Positions 35,645 to 44,244 of a stretch of DNA of 64,000 nucleotides are shown piece by piece. The stretch spans positions 434,001 to 498,000 of the forward strand of contig NZ_FTPR01000001.1 of the NCBI RefSeq assembly GCF_900156505.1. Reading direction: 5' to 3'. The DNA comes from Yoonia rosea. Lineage in GTDB: Bacteria; Pseudomonadota; Alphaproteobacteria; Rhodobacterales; Rhodobacteraceae. Each line of letters opens with the position of its first letter. The stretch's first letter is position 1. The position numbers and the translations under genes were made by a program. The notes beneath the pieces were generated by a model that had not been told where the DNA came from, did not search any database, and was given only the letters and a program-made list of their open reading frames with translations.

Positions 35645-36439
35645 ATGCACCCGCTCATTACACAAGACCATGTTGAGGCTTATCAGCGCGACGGGGTGGT
35701 CCTGATCAAAGGCCTTTTTGCCGATTGGGTGGAACCGCTGCGTGAAGGTATCACGACCAATATGGCAGAGCCCGGGCCCTATGCTGCCGAGAACCTGCAT
35801 GATGGTGAAGCGGGGCGCTTTTTCGACGATTACTGTAACTGGAACCGGATTGCCCCGTTTGAGGATGCCGCCCGCCATTCGCCTGCCGCCGAAGTGGCCG
35901 CCGATTTGATGGGGTCGCAAACCTGCCAGCTCTTCCATGATCATGTGCTGGTCAAAGAGCCTGGCACCTCAAAGCCGACACCATGGCATCAGGACAGCCC
36001 CTATTATTTTGTGGAAGGTCAGCAGACCGTCAGTTTCTGGTCGCCGCTCGATCCCGTCCGACAGGCTTCGCTGCGCTGTGTCGCGGGATCGCACAAATGG
36101 CCCAAAGAGGTCTTGCCGACGCGGTGGCTGTCAGAGACGGATTTTTATCCCGATGACAAGGATTTCATGCCGGTGCCCGATCCCGATGCGGAAGGGATGG
36201 AGATTTTGGAATACGCGATGGAGCCAGGCGATGCGGTGGCGTTTCATTACCGCATACTGCATGGGGCACGCGGCAATGAGGCCAAGGCGCGGCGCCGTGC
36301 CTTTTCCCTGCGTCTGCTGGGCGATGATGCACGCTATGTCGCGCGTCCGGGTCCAACATCGCCACCGTTTCCGGGGCATGACATGGTGCCGGGGCAAAAA
36401 CTGCGCGAAGACTGGTTTCCGGTGCTGTTCATCCGCTAA
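35645..36439 (+). CDS. Phytanoyl-CoA dioxygenase family protein
   Basis: A 264-residue non-haem iron, 2-oxoglutarate-dependent oxygenase of the PhyH family. The iron-binding triad is visible as H115-x-D117 in PWHQDSPYYF and the distal H206 in FHYRILHGARGN; a following arginine would hold 2-oxoglutarate. The family hydroxylates diverse small molecules, so the substrate is open. ATG 35645 has AAAGGA upstream and is preferred to the in-frame GTG at 35621. It is divergent from gap2 and shares with it a region holding LacI-type operators. Confidence 0.9.
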   Translation: MHPLITQDHVEAYQRDGVVLIKGLFADWVEPLREGITTNMAEPGPYAAENLHDGEAGRFFDDYCNWNRIAPFEDAARHSPAAEVAADLMGSQTCQLFHDHVLVKEPGTSKPTPWHQDSPYYFVEGQQTVSFWSPLDPVRQASLRCVAGSHKWPKEVLPTRWLSETDFYPDDKDFMPVPDPDAEGMEILEYAMEPGDAVAFHYRILHGARGNEAKARRRAFSLRLLGDDARYVARPGPTSPPFPGHDMVPGQKLREDWFPVLFIR

Positions 36440-36546
36440 TTACGGCCAATCTCACAATCTTTCCGCGCAAAGCTGCGCGCCACAGGCCTGAATGTCGCCA
36501 CTGCGGTGCGGACCTTGATCCATGGCATCGCAGTGGCGGTGATTGT

Positions 36547-38565
36547 TTACTTGAGCAGGGATTTCACCTTGGCGGCGGTGTCTTCAGCGGTGATCCCGAA
36601 CTCTTTGAAAAGCCGCTCGGCAGGGGCGGATGCGCCAAAGCCGTGCATGCCGACAAAGCCGGATTTTTCGCGCTTGCCGCGCTCGCCGAACAACCAGCGG
36701 TCCCAGCCAAAGCGGATGCCCGCCTCGATTGCGACGCGCACAGGACCACCGGGCAGGACGCGCTTGCGGTAGCTTTCCTCTTGCTCTTCGAAGAGTTCCC
36801 AGCACGGCATGGACACAACGCGGGTGCCGATCCCTTCTGCTTGCAGCAGATCGCGGGCTTCCATCGCGATAGACACTTCAGAGCCTGTGGCCAGCAGGAT
36901 CGCCTGGCGTTTGCCTTCGGCATCGGCCAGCACATAGGCGCCCTGGGCGACCATGTTCTTGTTCTTATGCTCGGTGCGCACGGTGGGCAGGTTCTGACGG
37001 GTCAGGGCCAGCACGCTGGGCGTTTTCTGCGATGTGAGCGCGATTTCCCATGCTTCGGCGGTTTCCACCGTATCGGCAGGGCGGAACACGTTCATGTTGG
37101 GCGTGGCGCGCAGCATGGCGAGGTGTTCGACAGGCTGGTGTGTGGGCCCGTCTTCGCCAAGACCGATGCTGTCATGTGTCATGACATAAGTCGTCGGCAC
37201 GCCCATCAGCGCGGACAGACGCATCGCGCCGCGTGCATAATCGGTAAAGCACATGAACGTCCCGCCATAAGCGCGCGCACCACCGTGCAGCGCCATGCCG
37301 TTCATGGCTGCGGCCATCCCGTGTTCGCGCACACCGTAATAGATGTAACGGCCCTTGCGGGTATCGGGGTGGAAGGTGCCCATGTCTTTGGTCAGCGTGT
37401 TGTTTGATCCTGTCAGGTCCGCCGAACCACCGATGGTTTCCTGCATGATCGGGTTGATGACCTCGAGCGTCATTTCCGAGGACTTACGGGTTGCAACCGA
37501 GGGTGCGCCTTCGCTGATCTGCTTTTTCAGCGCACGGATCGTGGCGGACAGGCGCTTTGGCGCTTCACCGGCGTAGATGCGTTTGAATTCGGCCTGCTTA
37601 TTGGCCGAAAGCGCGTTGAAACGGTCGTGCCATTCTTTATGGGCCTTGGCCCCCCGTGCGCCGATCTCGGCCCATTGCTTGAGCGCGTCAGCGGCGACTT
37701 CGAAATCACCCATCGGCGCGCCATAGGCTTCTTTCGCGGCTTTCAACTGGTCGGCGTTGGTCAGGGCGCCGTGACCTTTGGACGTGTCCTGTGCTGCGTG
37801 GCCCAGTGCGATATGGGTTTTGCAGGCGATCATCGACGGGCGGGGGTCATTCTTCGCTGCCGTGATGGCCGCGTCGATGGCCTCTGGATCATGGCCGTCG
37901 ATGGATTGGACGTGCCAGCCCGAGGCCTCAAACCGCATCGGCTGGTTTGTGATGTCGGCGATATCGACGGTGCCGTCGATGGTGATGTTGTTGTTGTCCC
38001 AGAACACGATCAGGTGAGACAGCTTCTGCATGCCCGCCAGCGCAATCGCTTCCTGGCTGACGCCCTCCATCAAACAACCGTCGCCGGCCATAACATAGGT
38101 GCGGTGATCGACGATCTTCTTGCCCCATGTGGCGCGCTGGATTTCCTCGGCGATGGCGAAACCGACCGAATTGGCGATCCCTTGGCCCAGCGGGCCTGTC
38201 GTGGTTTCAATCCCGCGCGCATGACCGAATTCAGGGTGGCCTGCGGTGCGGGCGCCCCATTGGCGGAAGTCCTTGATCTGCTCGAGCGGCATATCCTCGT
38301 ATCCGGTCAGATACATCAGGGAATAGAGCAGCATCGAGCCGTGGCCTGCGGACAGGATAAAGCGGTCACGATCGGGCCACTCGGGCGCTTTAGGATCGAA
38401 CTTGAGGTGTTTTTCAAACAGCACGGTTGCCACATCGGCCATGCCCATGGGCATGCCGGAGTGGCCAGAGTTTGCTGCGGCGACCGCATCCAGCGTCAGG
38501 GTGCGGATGGCGGTGGCTTTCATCCAGTGGTCGGGGTGTGCGGTGCGCAGGGCTGCAATATCCAA
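36547..38565 (-). CDS. tkt: Transketolase
   Basis: Thiamine-diphosphate enzyme of 672 residues that moves two-carbon units between sugar phosphates in the pentose phosphate pathway. The ThDP motif [18 protein letters not shown] with [10 protein letters not shown] lies near residues 155–190. Phosphate- and substrate-binding segments include [27 protein letters not shown] and the [16 protein letters not shown] loop. Length matches bacterial Tkt. It is the only other central-carbon gene beside the gap pair, on the same strand but separated from gap2 by the phyH gene. No gap-type palindrome was seen in its 262-bp upstream region. Confidence 0.97.
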   Translation of the reverse strand: MDIAALRTAHPDHWMKATAIRTLTLDAVAAANSGHSGMPMGMADVATVLFEKHLKFDPKAPEWPDRDRFILSAGHGSMLLYSLMYLTGYEDMPLEQIKDFRQWGARTAGHPEFGHARGIETTTGPLGQGIANSVGFAIAEEIQRATWGKKIVDHRTYVMAGDGCLMEGVSQEAIALAGMQKLSHLIVFWDNNNITIDGTVDIADITNQPMRFEASGWHVQSIDGHDPEAIDAAITAAKNDPRPSMIACKTHIALGHAAQDTSKGHGALTNADQLKAAKEAYGAPMGDFEVAADALKQWAEIGARGAKAHKEWHDRFNALSANKQAEFKRIYAGEAPKRLSATIRALKKQISEGAPSVATRKSSEMTLEVINPIMQETIGGSADLTGSNNTLTKDMGTFHPDTRKGRYIYYGVREHGMAAAMNGMALHGGARAYGGTFMCFTDYARGAMRLSALMGVPTTYVMTHDSIGLGEDGPTHQPVEHLAMLRATPNMNVFRPADTVETAEAWEIALTSQKTPSVLALTRQNLPTVRTEHKNKNMVAQGAYVLADAEGKRQAILLATGSEVSIAMEARDLLQAEGIGTRVVSMPCWELFEEQEESYRKRVLPGGPVRVAIEAGIRFGWDRWLFGERGKREKSGFVGMHGFGASAPAERLFKEFGITAEDTAAKVKSLLK

Positions 38566-38827
38566 GTGATCAGGTCCTATTTACGATTGGTGAACATCAG
38601 GCGTTGGCAGCGTCATATCAGGACCGAACCCAAGATCAAGCGTGACGGCTAAGTTACTCATATTCTTGGTACGCTGTGGTTTGCGGCAGGGCCGGTGATG
38701 GCATACGCTTGAAACCAACAGGTACGATTCGGAACATTTTTGCCGCGGCAGTCGGGCGGAAAAGCAAGTGGTTACAAAGACGATGGCTAAGACGGGCACG
38801 CCCTTTGCGCCATGAAAGGACGAGCGG

Positions 38828-39298
38828 ATGAGTGACATAAGTATATTGGAAAGCCGCATCACCGCAGCGCTAGACAGGATCAGGCAGGGTCTGGATGCCG
38901 CCGGTGGGCAAACTGCCGCCGATCCCGCGCTGCAGGCGGCCCTTGATCAGGAGCGCGCGCAAAACGCCGAACTGGTGGAACGTGTCCGTGTCCTGAAAGA
39001 GCGGCAGGATACGCAGGTGGCCAACCTGACGCTGCGTGCCGAGACACAGAGCAAGCATCTGATGAAGCTGGACGAGGAGTTGCAGCAATTGCGCGCCTCG
39101 AACGTTCAGTTGCGCGAGATGAACGCAAAGCTGCGCGAGGCTGTGACCACGGGCCTTGCGCCGGAATTGCATGATGCAGCGGTCACTGCCGAAATTGAGG
39201 CGTTAAGCGCGCAGCGTTCTGCCGATGCAGCCGAGATTGATGCCATTCTGGACGAGTTGAAGCCCCTGATCGAGGAGACATCCCATGCCGCAGGTTGA
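38828..39298 (+). CDS. Coiled-coil protein coupled to ZapA (ZauP-like)
   Basis: A 156-residue soluble protein that is almost entirely coiled coil from about residue 25 to 150, with heptads such as ELVERVRVLKERQDTQVANLTLRAE and KLDEELQQLRASNVQLREMNAKL. No enzyme motif is present. Its last 14 bp overlap zapA. In Caulobacter a coiled-coil protein, ZauP, is encoded with ZapA and bundles FtsZ together with it; position and structure here fit that role, but sequence homology was not tested. ATG 38828 follows GAAAGGA. Confidence 0.72.
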   Translation: MSDISILESRITAALDRIRQGLDAAGGQTAADPALQAALDQERAQNAELVERVRVLKERQDTQVANLTLRAETQSKHLMKLDEELQQLRASNVQLREMNAKLREAVTTGLAPELHDAAVTAEIEALSAQRSADAAEIDAILDELKPLIEETSHAAG

Positions 39299-39671
39299 GA
39301 TTGCTATCGGGGGGCGGACCTTTGAGGTCGCCTGTCAGGACGGTGAAGAGCAATTCCTGCATTCTGCCGCGGCGATGCTGGATGCGGAAGCCAGCCATCT
39401 GGCGGATCAGATTGGCCGGATGCCCGAGGGGCGCATGCTTTTGATGGCGGGTCTGATGCTGGCGGACAAGACCGCATCACTTGAAGACAAGGTGCGGCAG
39501 CTGGAAACAGAGGCTGCCAATATGCGCGCGCAGATGGAGAACCTGCAAAGCCAACCGGCACCTGCACCCGTGCGTGTCGAGGTGCCTGTGGTGCCTGCGG
39601 CTGTGACGGATGCTTTGGCAGAGATCGCGGCGCGGGCCGAAGCTTTGGCCGATCAGGTCGAGGCGCGATAG
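39285..39671 (+). CDS. zapA: Cell division protein ZapA
   Basis: ZapA binds FtsZ and cross-links its filaments in the division ring. The 128-residue protein has the ZapA globular start PQVEIAIGGRTFEVACQDGEEQFLHSAA (1–40), then a long C-terminal coiled coil used for tetramer formation. The N-terminal fold IxIGGRxF-x-CxDGEE is characteristic. It starts inside the end of the upstream coiled-coil gene, so the two are made together. A strong intrinsic terminator follows. Confidence 0.93.
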   Translation: MPQVEIAIGGRTFEVACQDGEEQFLHSAAAMLDAEASHLADQIGRMPEGRMLLMAGLMLADKTASLEDKVRQLETEAANMRAQMENLQSQPAPAPVRVEVPVVPAAVTDALAEIAARAEALADQVEAR

Positions 39672-39674
39672 ACA

Positions 39675-39699
39675 AAAGGCGGGCAGGGCGCCCGCCTTT
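39675..39699. terminator. Bidirectional terminator between zapA and grxD
   Basis: AAAGGCGGGC (39675–39684) and GCCCGCCTTT (39690–39699) form a perfect 10-bp stem with a 5-nt loop. The A and T ends let it serve both the plus-strand zapA and the minus-strand grxD transcripts. Confidence 0.85.
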
Positions 39700-39705
39700 G
39701 CTATT

Positions 39706-40065
39706 CTAGCTGTTTGCTTCGCGGATTTTTTCGGCCGCGTCTTTATCGAAGGCGACGCCGCTTTCGGTAAAGAGAGTGTCCAGTTCACCCGACAGGGTCA
39801 TCTCCGTGATAATGTCGCAGCCGCCGACGAATTCGCCTTTGACGTAAAGCTGCGGGATGGTCGGCCAGTCAGAGTAGTCTTTGATCCCCTGACGGATGTC
39901 GTCATCGGCCAGCACGTTCACATCGGCATAGTCCACGCCCATGAAGTTCAACACGCCAGCGACACGGGACGAGAACCCGCACTGTGGCATGCTTTTGGTA
40001 CCTTTCATGAAAAGGACGACGTCGTTGGATGTGACGGTTTCTTTGATTTGGTCTTGGGCTGTCAT
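39706..40065 (-). CDS. grxD: Monothiol glutaredoxin (Grx4 type)
   Basis: A 119-residue monothiol glutaredoxin that carries and delivers [2Fe-2S] clusters. The active site is C29-G-F-S in [10 protein letters not shown], followed by [19 protein letters not shown], the glutathione-binding region. Together with BolA proteins this family forms [2Fe-2S]-bridged heterodimers, and bolA lies two genes upstream in the same operon. The start overlaps the stop of the small membrane protein gene by four bases. Confidence 0.96.
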   Translation of the reverse strand: MTAQDQIKETVTSNDVVLFMKGTKSMPQCGFSSRVAGVLNFMGVDYADVNVLADDDIRQGIKDYSDWPTIPQLYVKGEFVGGCDIITEMTLSGELDTLFTESGVAFDKDAAEKIREANS

Positions 40066-40316
40066 TTTTTGTCCGTTCTGGTTTGAGCGAAAATCTTCGC
40101 ATAGTCATTAGGATCTTTTGGCACGCGGTAGGCCGACGAACTCATATCCCTGCCGCTAGAAGCGTTCGGCTGAATAAGATGATATCCTTGGCCGGGATTG
40201 CTGCCCTTGTCTTGGGTTGGCGCGTTCTTGCGGCGCTTGTCACCGAAGACCATAAGCAGCATGCCACCTACCGCGATCAGGACGAGAAGCAATATGACGA
40301 TGGTCTCTCCGCTCAT
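40062..40316 (-). CDS. Small single-pass membrane protein between bolA and grxD (84 aa)
   Basis: An 84-residue protein of unknown function. Residues 3–24 ([21 protein letters not shown]) form one transmembrane helix, followed by a basic stretch GDKRRKN and a polar, probably disordered tail ending in [18 protein letters not shown]. It overlaps both neighbours by four bases, bolA upstream and grxD downstream, so it is translated together with the two iron–sulfur partners. No cysteines are present, so it is unlikely to bind a cluster itself. Confidence 0.75.
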   Translation of the reverse strand: MSGETIVILLLVLIAVGGMLLMVFGDKRRKNAPTQDKGSNPGQGYHLIQPNASSGRDMSSSAYRVPKDPNDYAKIFAQTRTDKK

Positions 40317-40549
40317 ACGGGCGCCTTGGTTGTCAAAGCCAGCGCGTGTAACTCGCCGTTGCTGCCGTCCATCTTGCCCTTAAGGGCGGCATAGACAGCG
40401 CGTTGTTGCTGGACGCGGTTTTTGCCACGAAAGCTCTCGTCGATAACTTCGGCCGCAAAATGGGACCCGTCGTTACCCTGCACGTTGATTGTGGCGTCAG
40501 GGAAGGTTTCGCGCAGGAGGGTCTCGATCTCGAAGGCGGTGATAGGCAT
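40313..40549 (-). CDS. bolA: BolA family protein
   Basis: A 78-residue BolA/IbaG-type protein. The α/β fold and the loop GNDGSHFAAEVIDESFRGKNRV with its conserved histidine, plus RVQQQRAVYAALKGKM and the C-terminal ELHALALTT, identify the family. BolA proteins pair with monothiol glutaredoxins to coordinate a [2Fe-2S] cluster through a histidine and the glutaredoxin cysteine. The gene lies after purL and before grxD, an order frequent in Rhodobacteraceae. A GGACCG ribosome-binding site precedes ATG 40549. Confidence 0.94.
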   Translation of the reverse strand: MPITAFEIETLLRETFPDATINVQGNDGSHFAAEVIDESFRGKNRVQQQRAVYAALKGKMDGSNGELHALALTTKAPV

Positions 40550-40610
40550 TTGCGGTCCTTTTGGTGCGTTTGTTTTAAGTTAGGGCCGCTTGCGCCGGGG
40601 GACAAGTGGG

Positions 40611-40643
40611 GATGCCTCCGGCGGGAGTATTTCGGGCAAGATG
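40611..40643 (-). repeat. Dispersed 3′ hairpin repeat, copy 2 (after purL)
   Basis: Plus strand reads GATGCCTCCGGCGGGAGTAT and continues TTCGGGCAAG. It lies 5 bp past the purL stop, between purL and bolA. The core GCCTCCGGCGGRAGT is shared with copies 1 and 3 in the same orientation relative to the upstream gene. Confidence 0.7.
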
Positions 40644-40647
40644 ATAA

Positions 40648-42807
40648 TCAGGCGACCGCGTTTTCAAACGCGGTGCGGAAGATCAGGCCGAGTTCTGACA
40701 GGGGTGCGCTCTGGCTGCCAAAGGTAATCTGGTCGCCGCCCACTTTGCCCACAGTCACCAGCGGAACGCCCGCCTGACTGGCGGCGATCATCAGTGCTTC
40801 GGCCTGATCGAAGTTGCAGGCGATCAGGTAGCGCGCCTGATCCTCGCCAAAGAGGGTCGGCGTGTCTTCTGCATCCAGCGTGATCCCGACCCCTGCCGCC
40901 TCGGCCAACTCGAAGGCCGCAAGGGCCAGACCGCCGTCGCTGAGGTCGGTGCAGGCCTTGATATAGGCGTGGTTGGCGCGGATGAAATCACCATGAGCTT
41001 TCTCTGCGGCAAGATCGACGGGAGGCGCATCGCCTTCGGCGCGACCGTACACTTCGGCAAGCAGCGCGGATTGGCCAAGGTGACCGGTGGTGTCGCCGAG
41101 CACCAGCAGCACATGGCCTTCGCGGATATCACCGGTGATCATGTGATCGGGGTGGTGGATGATACCGACGGCGCCGATGGTGGGCGTGGGCAGAATGCCC
41201 TTTCCGTCGGTTTCATTATAAAGTGACACGTTGCCCGACACGATCGGCATGTCGAGCGCTTTGACGGCCTCGCCGATGCCTTGGATCGCGCCCACGAATT
41301 GCCCCATGATGCGCGGCTTTTCGGGGTTGCCGAAGTTCATGTTATCGGTCGTTGCCAAGGGGGTCGCACCCACGGCGGTCAGGTTGCGGTAGGCTTCGGC
41401 GACGGCCTGTTTGCCGCCCTCAACAGGGTTGGCTTTGACATAGCGCGGGGTCACGTCCGAGGTGAAGGCCAGCGATTTATCGGTGCCGTGCACCCGTACG
41501 ATGCCCGAACCCGCGCCAGGCGTGCGCGCGGTGTCGCCCATGACCTGTTGGTCATATTGCTCATAAACCCATTGTTTGCCTGCATAGTTGGGGCTGCTGA
41601 TCAGCGCCTTCAGCCCGTCGATAGGATGCACACCCGGCACCTCGCCCAATGGGGCCGCAGGGGGTGTGGGTTCCCACGGGCGATCGTATTCGGGGGCAGA
41701 GCCGGAGAGGGTCGCCAAGGGCAGATCGGCCATGATCTTGCCGTTGTGCTCGATGATGAAGCGATCTTCGGCGATTGTTTCGCCGACGATCGCAAAATCG
41801 AGGTCCCATTTCTCGAACACGGCGCGGGCCTCGGCCTCAAGCGCGGGTTTGAGCACCATCAACATGCGTTCCTGGCTTTCTGAGAGCATCATTTCATAGG
41901 CGGTCATGTTCTCTTCGCGCTGTGGGACTGCATTTAGGTTGAGTTTGACACCCAAGCCGCCCTTATCGCCCATTTCCACCGCCGAACATGTCAGACCGGC
42001 AGCGCCCATATCCTGAATGGAAATCACGGCGCCGGTGGCCATCAGTTCAAGCGTGGCTTCCATCAGGCGTTTTTCGGTGAACGGATCACCGACCTGCACA
42101 GTGGGGCGCTTTTCCTCGATGGTGTCGTCGAATTCGGCGCTGGCCATCGTCGCACCACCGACACCGTCGCGGCCCGTCTTGGCGCCCAAATAAACCACGG
42201 GCATGCCAATGCCGGAGGCGGCGGAGTAGAAAATCTTGTCCGCATCCGCGAGGCCTGCGGCGAAGGCGTTCACAAGGCAGTTGCCGTTATAGGCGGGATC
42301 AAAGCGCACTTCGCCGCCCACGGTGGGCACGCCAAAGCAGTTGCCGTAGCCACCGACACCGGCGACAACGCCGTTGACCAGCTGCCGTGTTTTGGGGTGT
42401 GTCGGTTCGCCGAAGGAGAGCGAGTTCATCGCCGCAATCGGGCGCGCGCCCATGGTAAACACATCACGCAGGATACCGCCGACGCCTGTGGCCGCACCCT
42501 GATAGGGTTCAATGTAGCTGGGGTGGTTGTGGCTTTCCATTTTGAAAACCACTGCTTGCCCGTCACCGATGTCAACGACACCTGCGTTTTCTCCGGGGCC
42601 ACAGATCACTTGGGGGCCAGTCGTGGGCAGGGTCCGCAGCCATTTTTTCGAGGACTTGTAAGAGCAATGCTCGTTCCACATTGCCGAAAAGATGCCGAGT
42701 TCCGTGAAGGTCGGTTCGCGGTCTATGATCTCGAGGATCCGCTGATATTCATCAGGCGAAAGCCCATGGGCTGCGATCAGGTCTTCGGTGATTGCTGGCT
42801 CTTGCAT
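40648..42807 (-). CDS. purL: Phosphoribosylformylglycinamidine synthase, large subunit
   Basis: PurL makes FGAM from FGAR, ATP and ammonia, working with PurS and PurQ. At 719 residues it is the small-type PurL of bacteria with separate PurS and PurQ. The ATP/substrate segments include [42 protein letters not shown] near the start, and a second half repeating the AIR-synthase fold ([14 protein letters not shown] onward). ATG 42807 gives the family start [21 protein letters not shown]; the longer upstream frame is spurious. purS and purQ are outside the window. A candidate sRNA gene lies upstream. Confidence 0.97.
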   Translation of the reverse strand: MQEPAITEDLIAAHGLSPDEYQRILEIIDREPTFTELGIFSAMWNEHCSYKSSKKWLRTLPTTGPQVICGPGENAGVVDIGDGQAVVFKMESHNHPSYIEPYQGAATGVGGILRDVFTMGARPIAAMNSLSFGEPTHPKTRQLVNGVVAGVGGYGNCFGVPTVGGEVRFDPAYNGNCLVNAFAAGLADADKIFYSAASGIGMPVVYLGAKTGRDGVGGATMASAEFDDTIEEKRPTVQVGDPFTEKRLMEATLELMATGAVISIQDMGAAGLTCSAVEMGDKGGLGVKLNLNAVPQREENMTAYEMMLSESQERMLMVLKPALEAEARAVFEKWDLDFAIVGETIAEDRFIIEHNGKIMADLPLATLSGSAPEYDRPWEPTPPAAPLGEVPGVHPIDGLKALISSPNYAGKQWVYEQYDQQVMGDTARTPGAGSGIVRVHGTDKSLAFTSDVTPRYVKANPVEGGKQAVAEAYRNLTAVGATPLATTDNMNFGNPEKPRIMGQFVGAIQGIGEAVKALDMPIVSGNVSLYNETDGKGILPTPTIGAVGIIHHPDHMITGDIREGHVLLVLGDTTGHLGQSALLAEVYGRAEGDAPPVDLAAEKAHGDFIRANHAYIKACTDLSDGGLALAAFELAEAAGVGITLDAEDTPTLFGEDQARYLIACNFDQAEALMIAASQAGVPLVTVGKVGGDQITFGSQSAPLSELGLIFRTAFENAVA

Positions 42808-42941
42808 CTTGGTCCCCCGCGCTTGAGTCGCGCGTGTTTTACGGGGTTGCGCGTAGGAGGGAAAGAGAGCTGTTGATTTGTGCGCTTTAGAAACATGCCG
42901 ATGCGGTATTTCTGGAATGCCGGCACGGACGGCACGGCGCC

Positions 42942-43020
42942 AAAAAAAATGCCGGGCACAAGGCCCGGCGAAGTCCAACAGGGAGGTGAAGGTGATGAGC
43001 GCTATCGCATCGTCGCCTTC
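42942..43020 (-). ncRNA. Candidate ~78-nt small RNA upstream of purL
   Basis: This 374-bp gap (42808–43181) holds no convincing gene but a complete small transcription unit on the minus strand. A promoter TTGATT-N17-TATTTG lies at 43051–43056 and 43028–43033, giving a start near 43020. The RNA would begin GAAGGCGACGAUGCG, fold into a first hairpin closed by CACCUUC, then have a single-stranded stretch with ACCUCCCUG, and end in a strong intrinsic terminator: GCCGGGC (42951–42957) with GCCCGGC (42963–42969) and eight U residues (42942–42949). The ACCUCCC element resembles the 16S rRNA anti-Shine-Dalgarno sequence, as in known alphaproteobacterial sRNAs. A purL leader/attenuator is the alternative. 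Confidence 0.55.
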
Positions 43021-43027
43021 GAGAGAT

Positions 43028-43056
43028 CAAATAGGGTGCGTTTTTTGACCAATCAA
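43028..43056 (-). promoter_or_regulatory. Promoter of the candidate sRNA
   Basis: Minus-strand TTGATT (43051–43056) and TATTTG (43028–43033) with a 17-bp spacer, close to σ70 consensus. The nearest minus-strand coding start is purL, 220 bp further and beyond an intrinsic terminator. Confidence 0.55.
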
Positions 43057-43181
43057 GAAAAAATGGGTCAAATTTTCGCAATGCCGCTATGTCCGCAATG
43101 CATAGCTTGCGGCTCGGTTTACATGCGTGATGGGCTTTGGCGTTGTTTTTGAAACCAAATTCTTCTTAGGGTTGTCTCGGG

Positions 43182-44087
43182 CTAGATTTCGACCGCTTCA
43201 CGCATTTTCCGCCGATGCGTGAAAATCTCGTCCTGCACGAAGTCGCGAAAGGCCGAGATGCGTTTGGATTGCCGCAATTCTTCGGGATATGCGAGGAAAA
43301 CGGGCACTTCGCCGCTTTCCAGATCCGGCAGGACGCGGACAAGATCAGGGAAATCCTCGGTCAGGTAGTCAGGAAGGACGCCGATGCCGATATTGTTGAT
43401 CACCCCCTGAAGCACCCCGAAATAGTTGTTCACGGTGAACGTGTTGGGAATGTCATAGGTCATCAGATGTTGCAGCAGTGTGGCCCCCGCTGCGACCTGA
43501 ATGGAATTGAGGCTTTGACAGATCAGCCTGTGGTCAGAGATATCCGATATCTCGACTGGCGCTTTGTTGGTTTCCAGATAAGTTTTCGACGCATAGAGGC
43601 GCATTCTGACCGACATCAGCCGTTTGCGGATCAGGTCCGCCTGCGAGGGCTCTTTCATGCGGATCGCCACGTCAGCCTCGCGCATGGGGAGGTCAAGCAC
43701 GCGTTCTTCCAGCATCAGGTCGATTTTCAGATCAGGGTAGAGTTCGTAGAGCTTGGGCAGGCGTGGAGCGAGCCAGAGCGTGCCAAAGCCGGTGGTCGTG
43801 GTGACGCGAAGCTCGCCAAACACTTCTTCTTCGCTGTCACGGATACGTGCTGACGCGGCCTCAAGCCGTTTGTTCATGCTTTTGGTGGCGTCGAACAACA
43901 ATTCGCCCTGTTCGGTCAGGATCAGGCCGCGTGCATGGCGGTGAAACAATGTTGTGTTGAGTGATTCTTCCAGCGCACGAATCTGGCGGCTGACCGCCGA
44001 TTGCGACAGGTGCAGTGTATCTCCGGCGTGCGTCAGCGATCCCGCATCCGCGACGGCGTGAAAGATTCTTAGTTTATCCCAGTCCAT
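43182..44087 (-). CDS. LysR-family transcriptional regulator
   Basis: A 301-residue LysR-type regulator. The helix-turn-helix is MDWDKLRIFHAVADAGSLTHAG–LHLSQSAVSRQIRALEE at residues 1–55, and the co-inducer domain starts near FGELRVTTTTGFG. ATG 44087 is preceded by AAAGG and matches the family start; an upstream in-frame start at 44132 is less likely. It is divergent from the indolepyruvate ferredoxin oxidoreductase gene with about 157 bp between. Regulation of that gene is plausible, but regulators of this subtype occur in varied contexts in Rhodobacteraceae, so the target is not certain. Confidence 0.9.
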   Translation of the reverse strand: MDWDKLRIFHAVADAGSLTHAGDTLHLSQSAVSRQIRALEESLNTTLFHRHARGLILTEQGELLFDATKSMNKRLEAASARIRDSEEEVFGELRVTTTTGFGTLWLAPRLPKLYELYPDLKIDLMLEERVLDLPMREADVAIRMKEPSQADLIRKRLMSVRMRLYASKTYLETNKAPVEISDISDHRLICQSLNSIQVAAGATLLQHLMTYDIPNTFTVNNYFGVLQGVINNIGIGVLPDYLTEDFPDLVRVLPDLESGEVPVFLAYPEELRQSKRISAFRDFVQDEIFTHRRKMREAVEI

Positions 44088-44183
44088 AACGGCCTTTTTA
44101 AAAATAATTTCTTGTATTTGATTTGCGGACATTACCCGAAACCGGTGTTTTTATGCAAACCACGATCTGATTTATTTTGTGCT

Positions 44184-44211
44184 TTGTAGGTCAGCAATTT
44201 TGACCTATACT
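44184..44211 (+). promoter_or_regulatory. Promoter with inverted repeat upstream of indolepyruvate oxidoreductase gene
   Basis: TTGTAG (44184–44189) and TATACT (44206–44211) are spaced by 16 bp. Between and over them lies a perfect inverted repeat, TAGGTCA (44187–44193) and TGACCTA (44201–44207), with a 7-nt spacer. A protein bound there would block or distort this promoter. Confidence 0.5.
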
Positions 44212-44244
44212 TGGATGTGTAATCGACGCGCGGGGAGGTGCGGG

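Noticed and set aside
38566..38827. Short minus-strand ORF (26 codons from an ATG near 38660) upstream of tkt as a leader peptide
   Set aside because: Weak ribosome-binding site, no amino-acid run typical of attenuation and no terminator/antiterminator pair was seen.
38566..38827. Gap-type LacI operator upstream of tkt
   Set aside because: I looked for GTTAGCGCTAAC-like palindromes in the tkt upstream gap and found none.
42995..43048. Plus-strand 17-codon ORF behind GGAGG, opposite the candidate sRNA
   Set aside because: The GGAGG is simply the complement of the ACCUCCC element of the sRNA. The ORF is too short, has no similarity, and the surrounding signals (promoter, terminator) point to the minus strand.
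42880..43152. 90-aa plus-strand ORF upstream of purL
   Set aside because: Composition is irregular, no ribosome-binding site or domain is visible, and it runs through the sRNA terminator hairpin.
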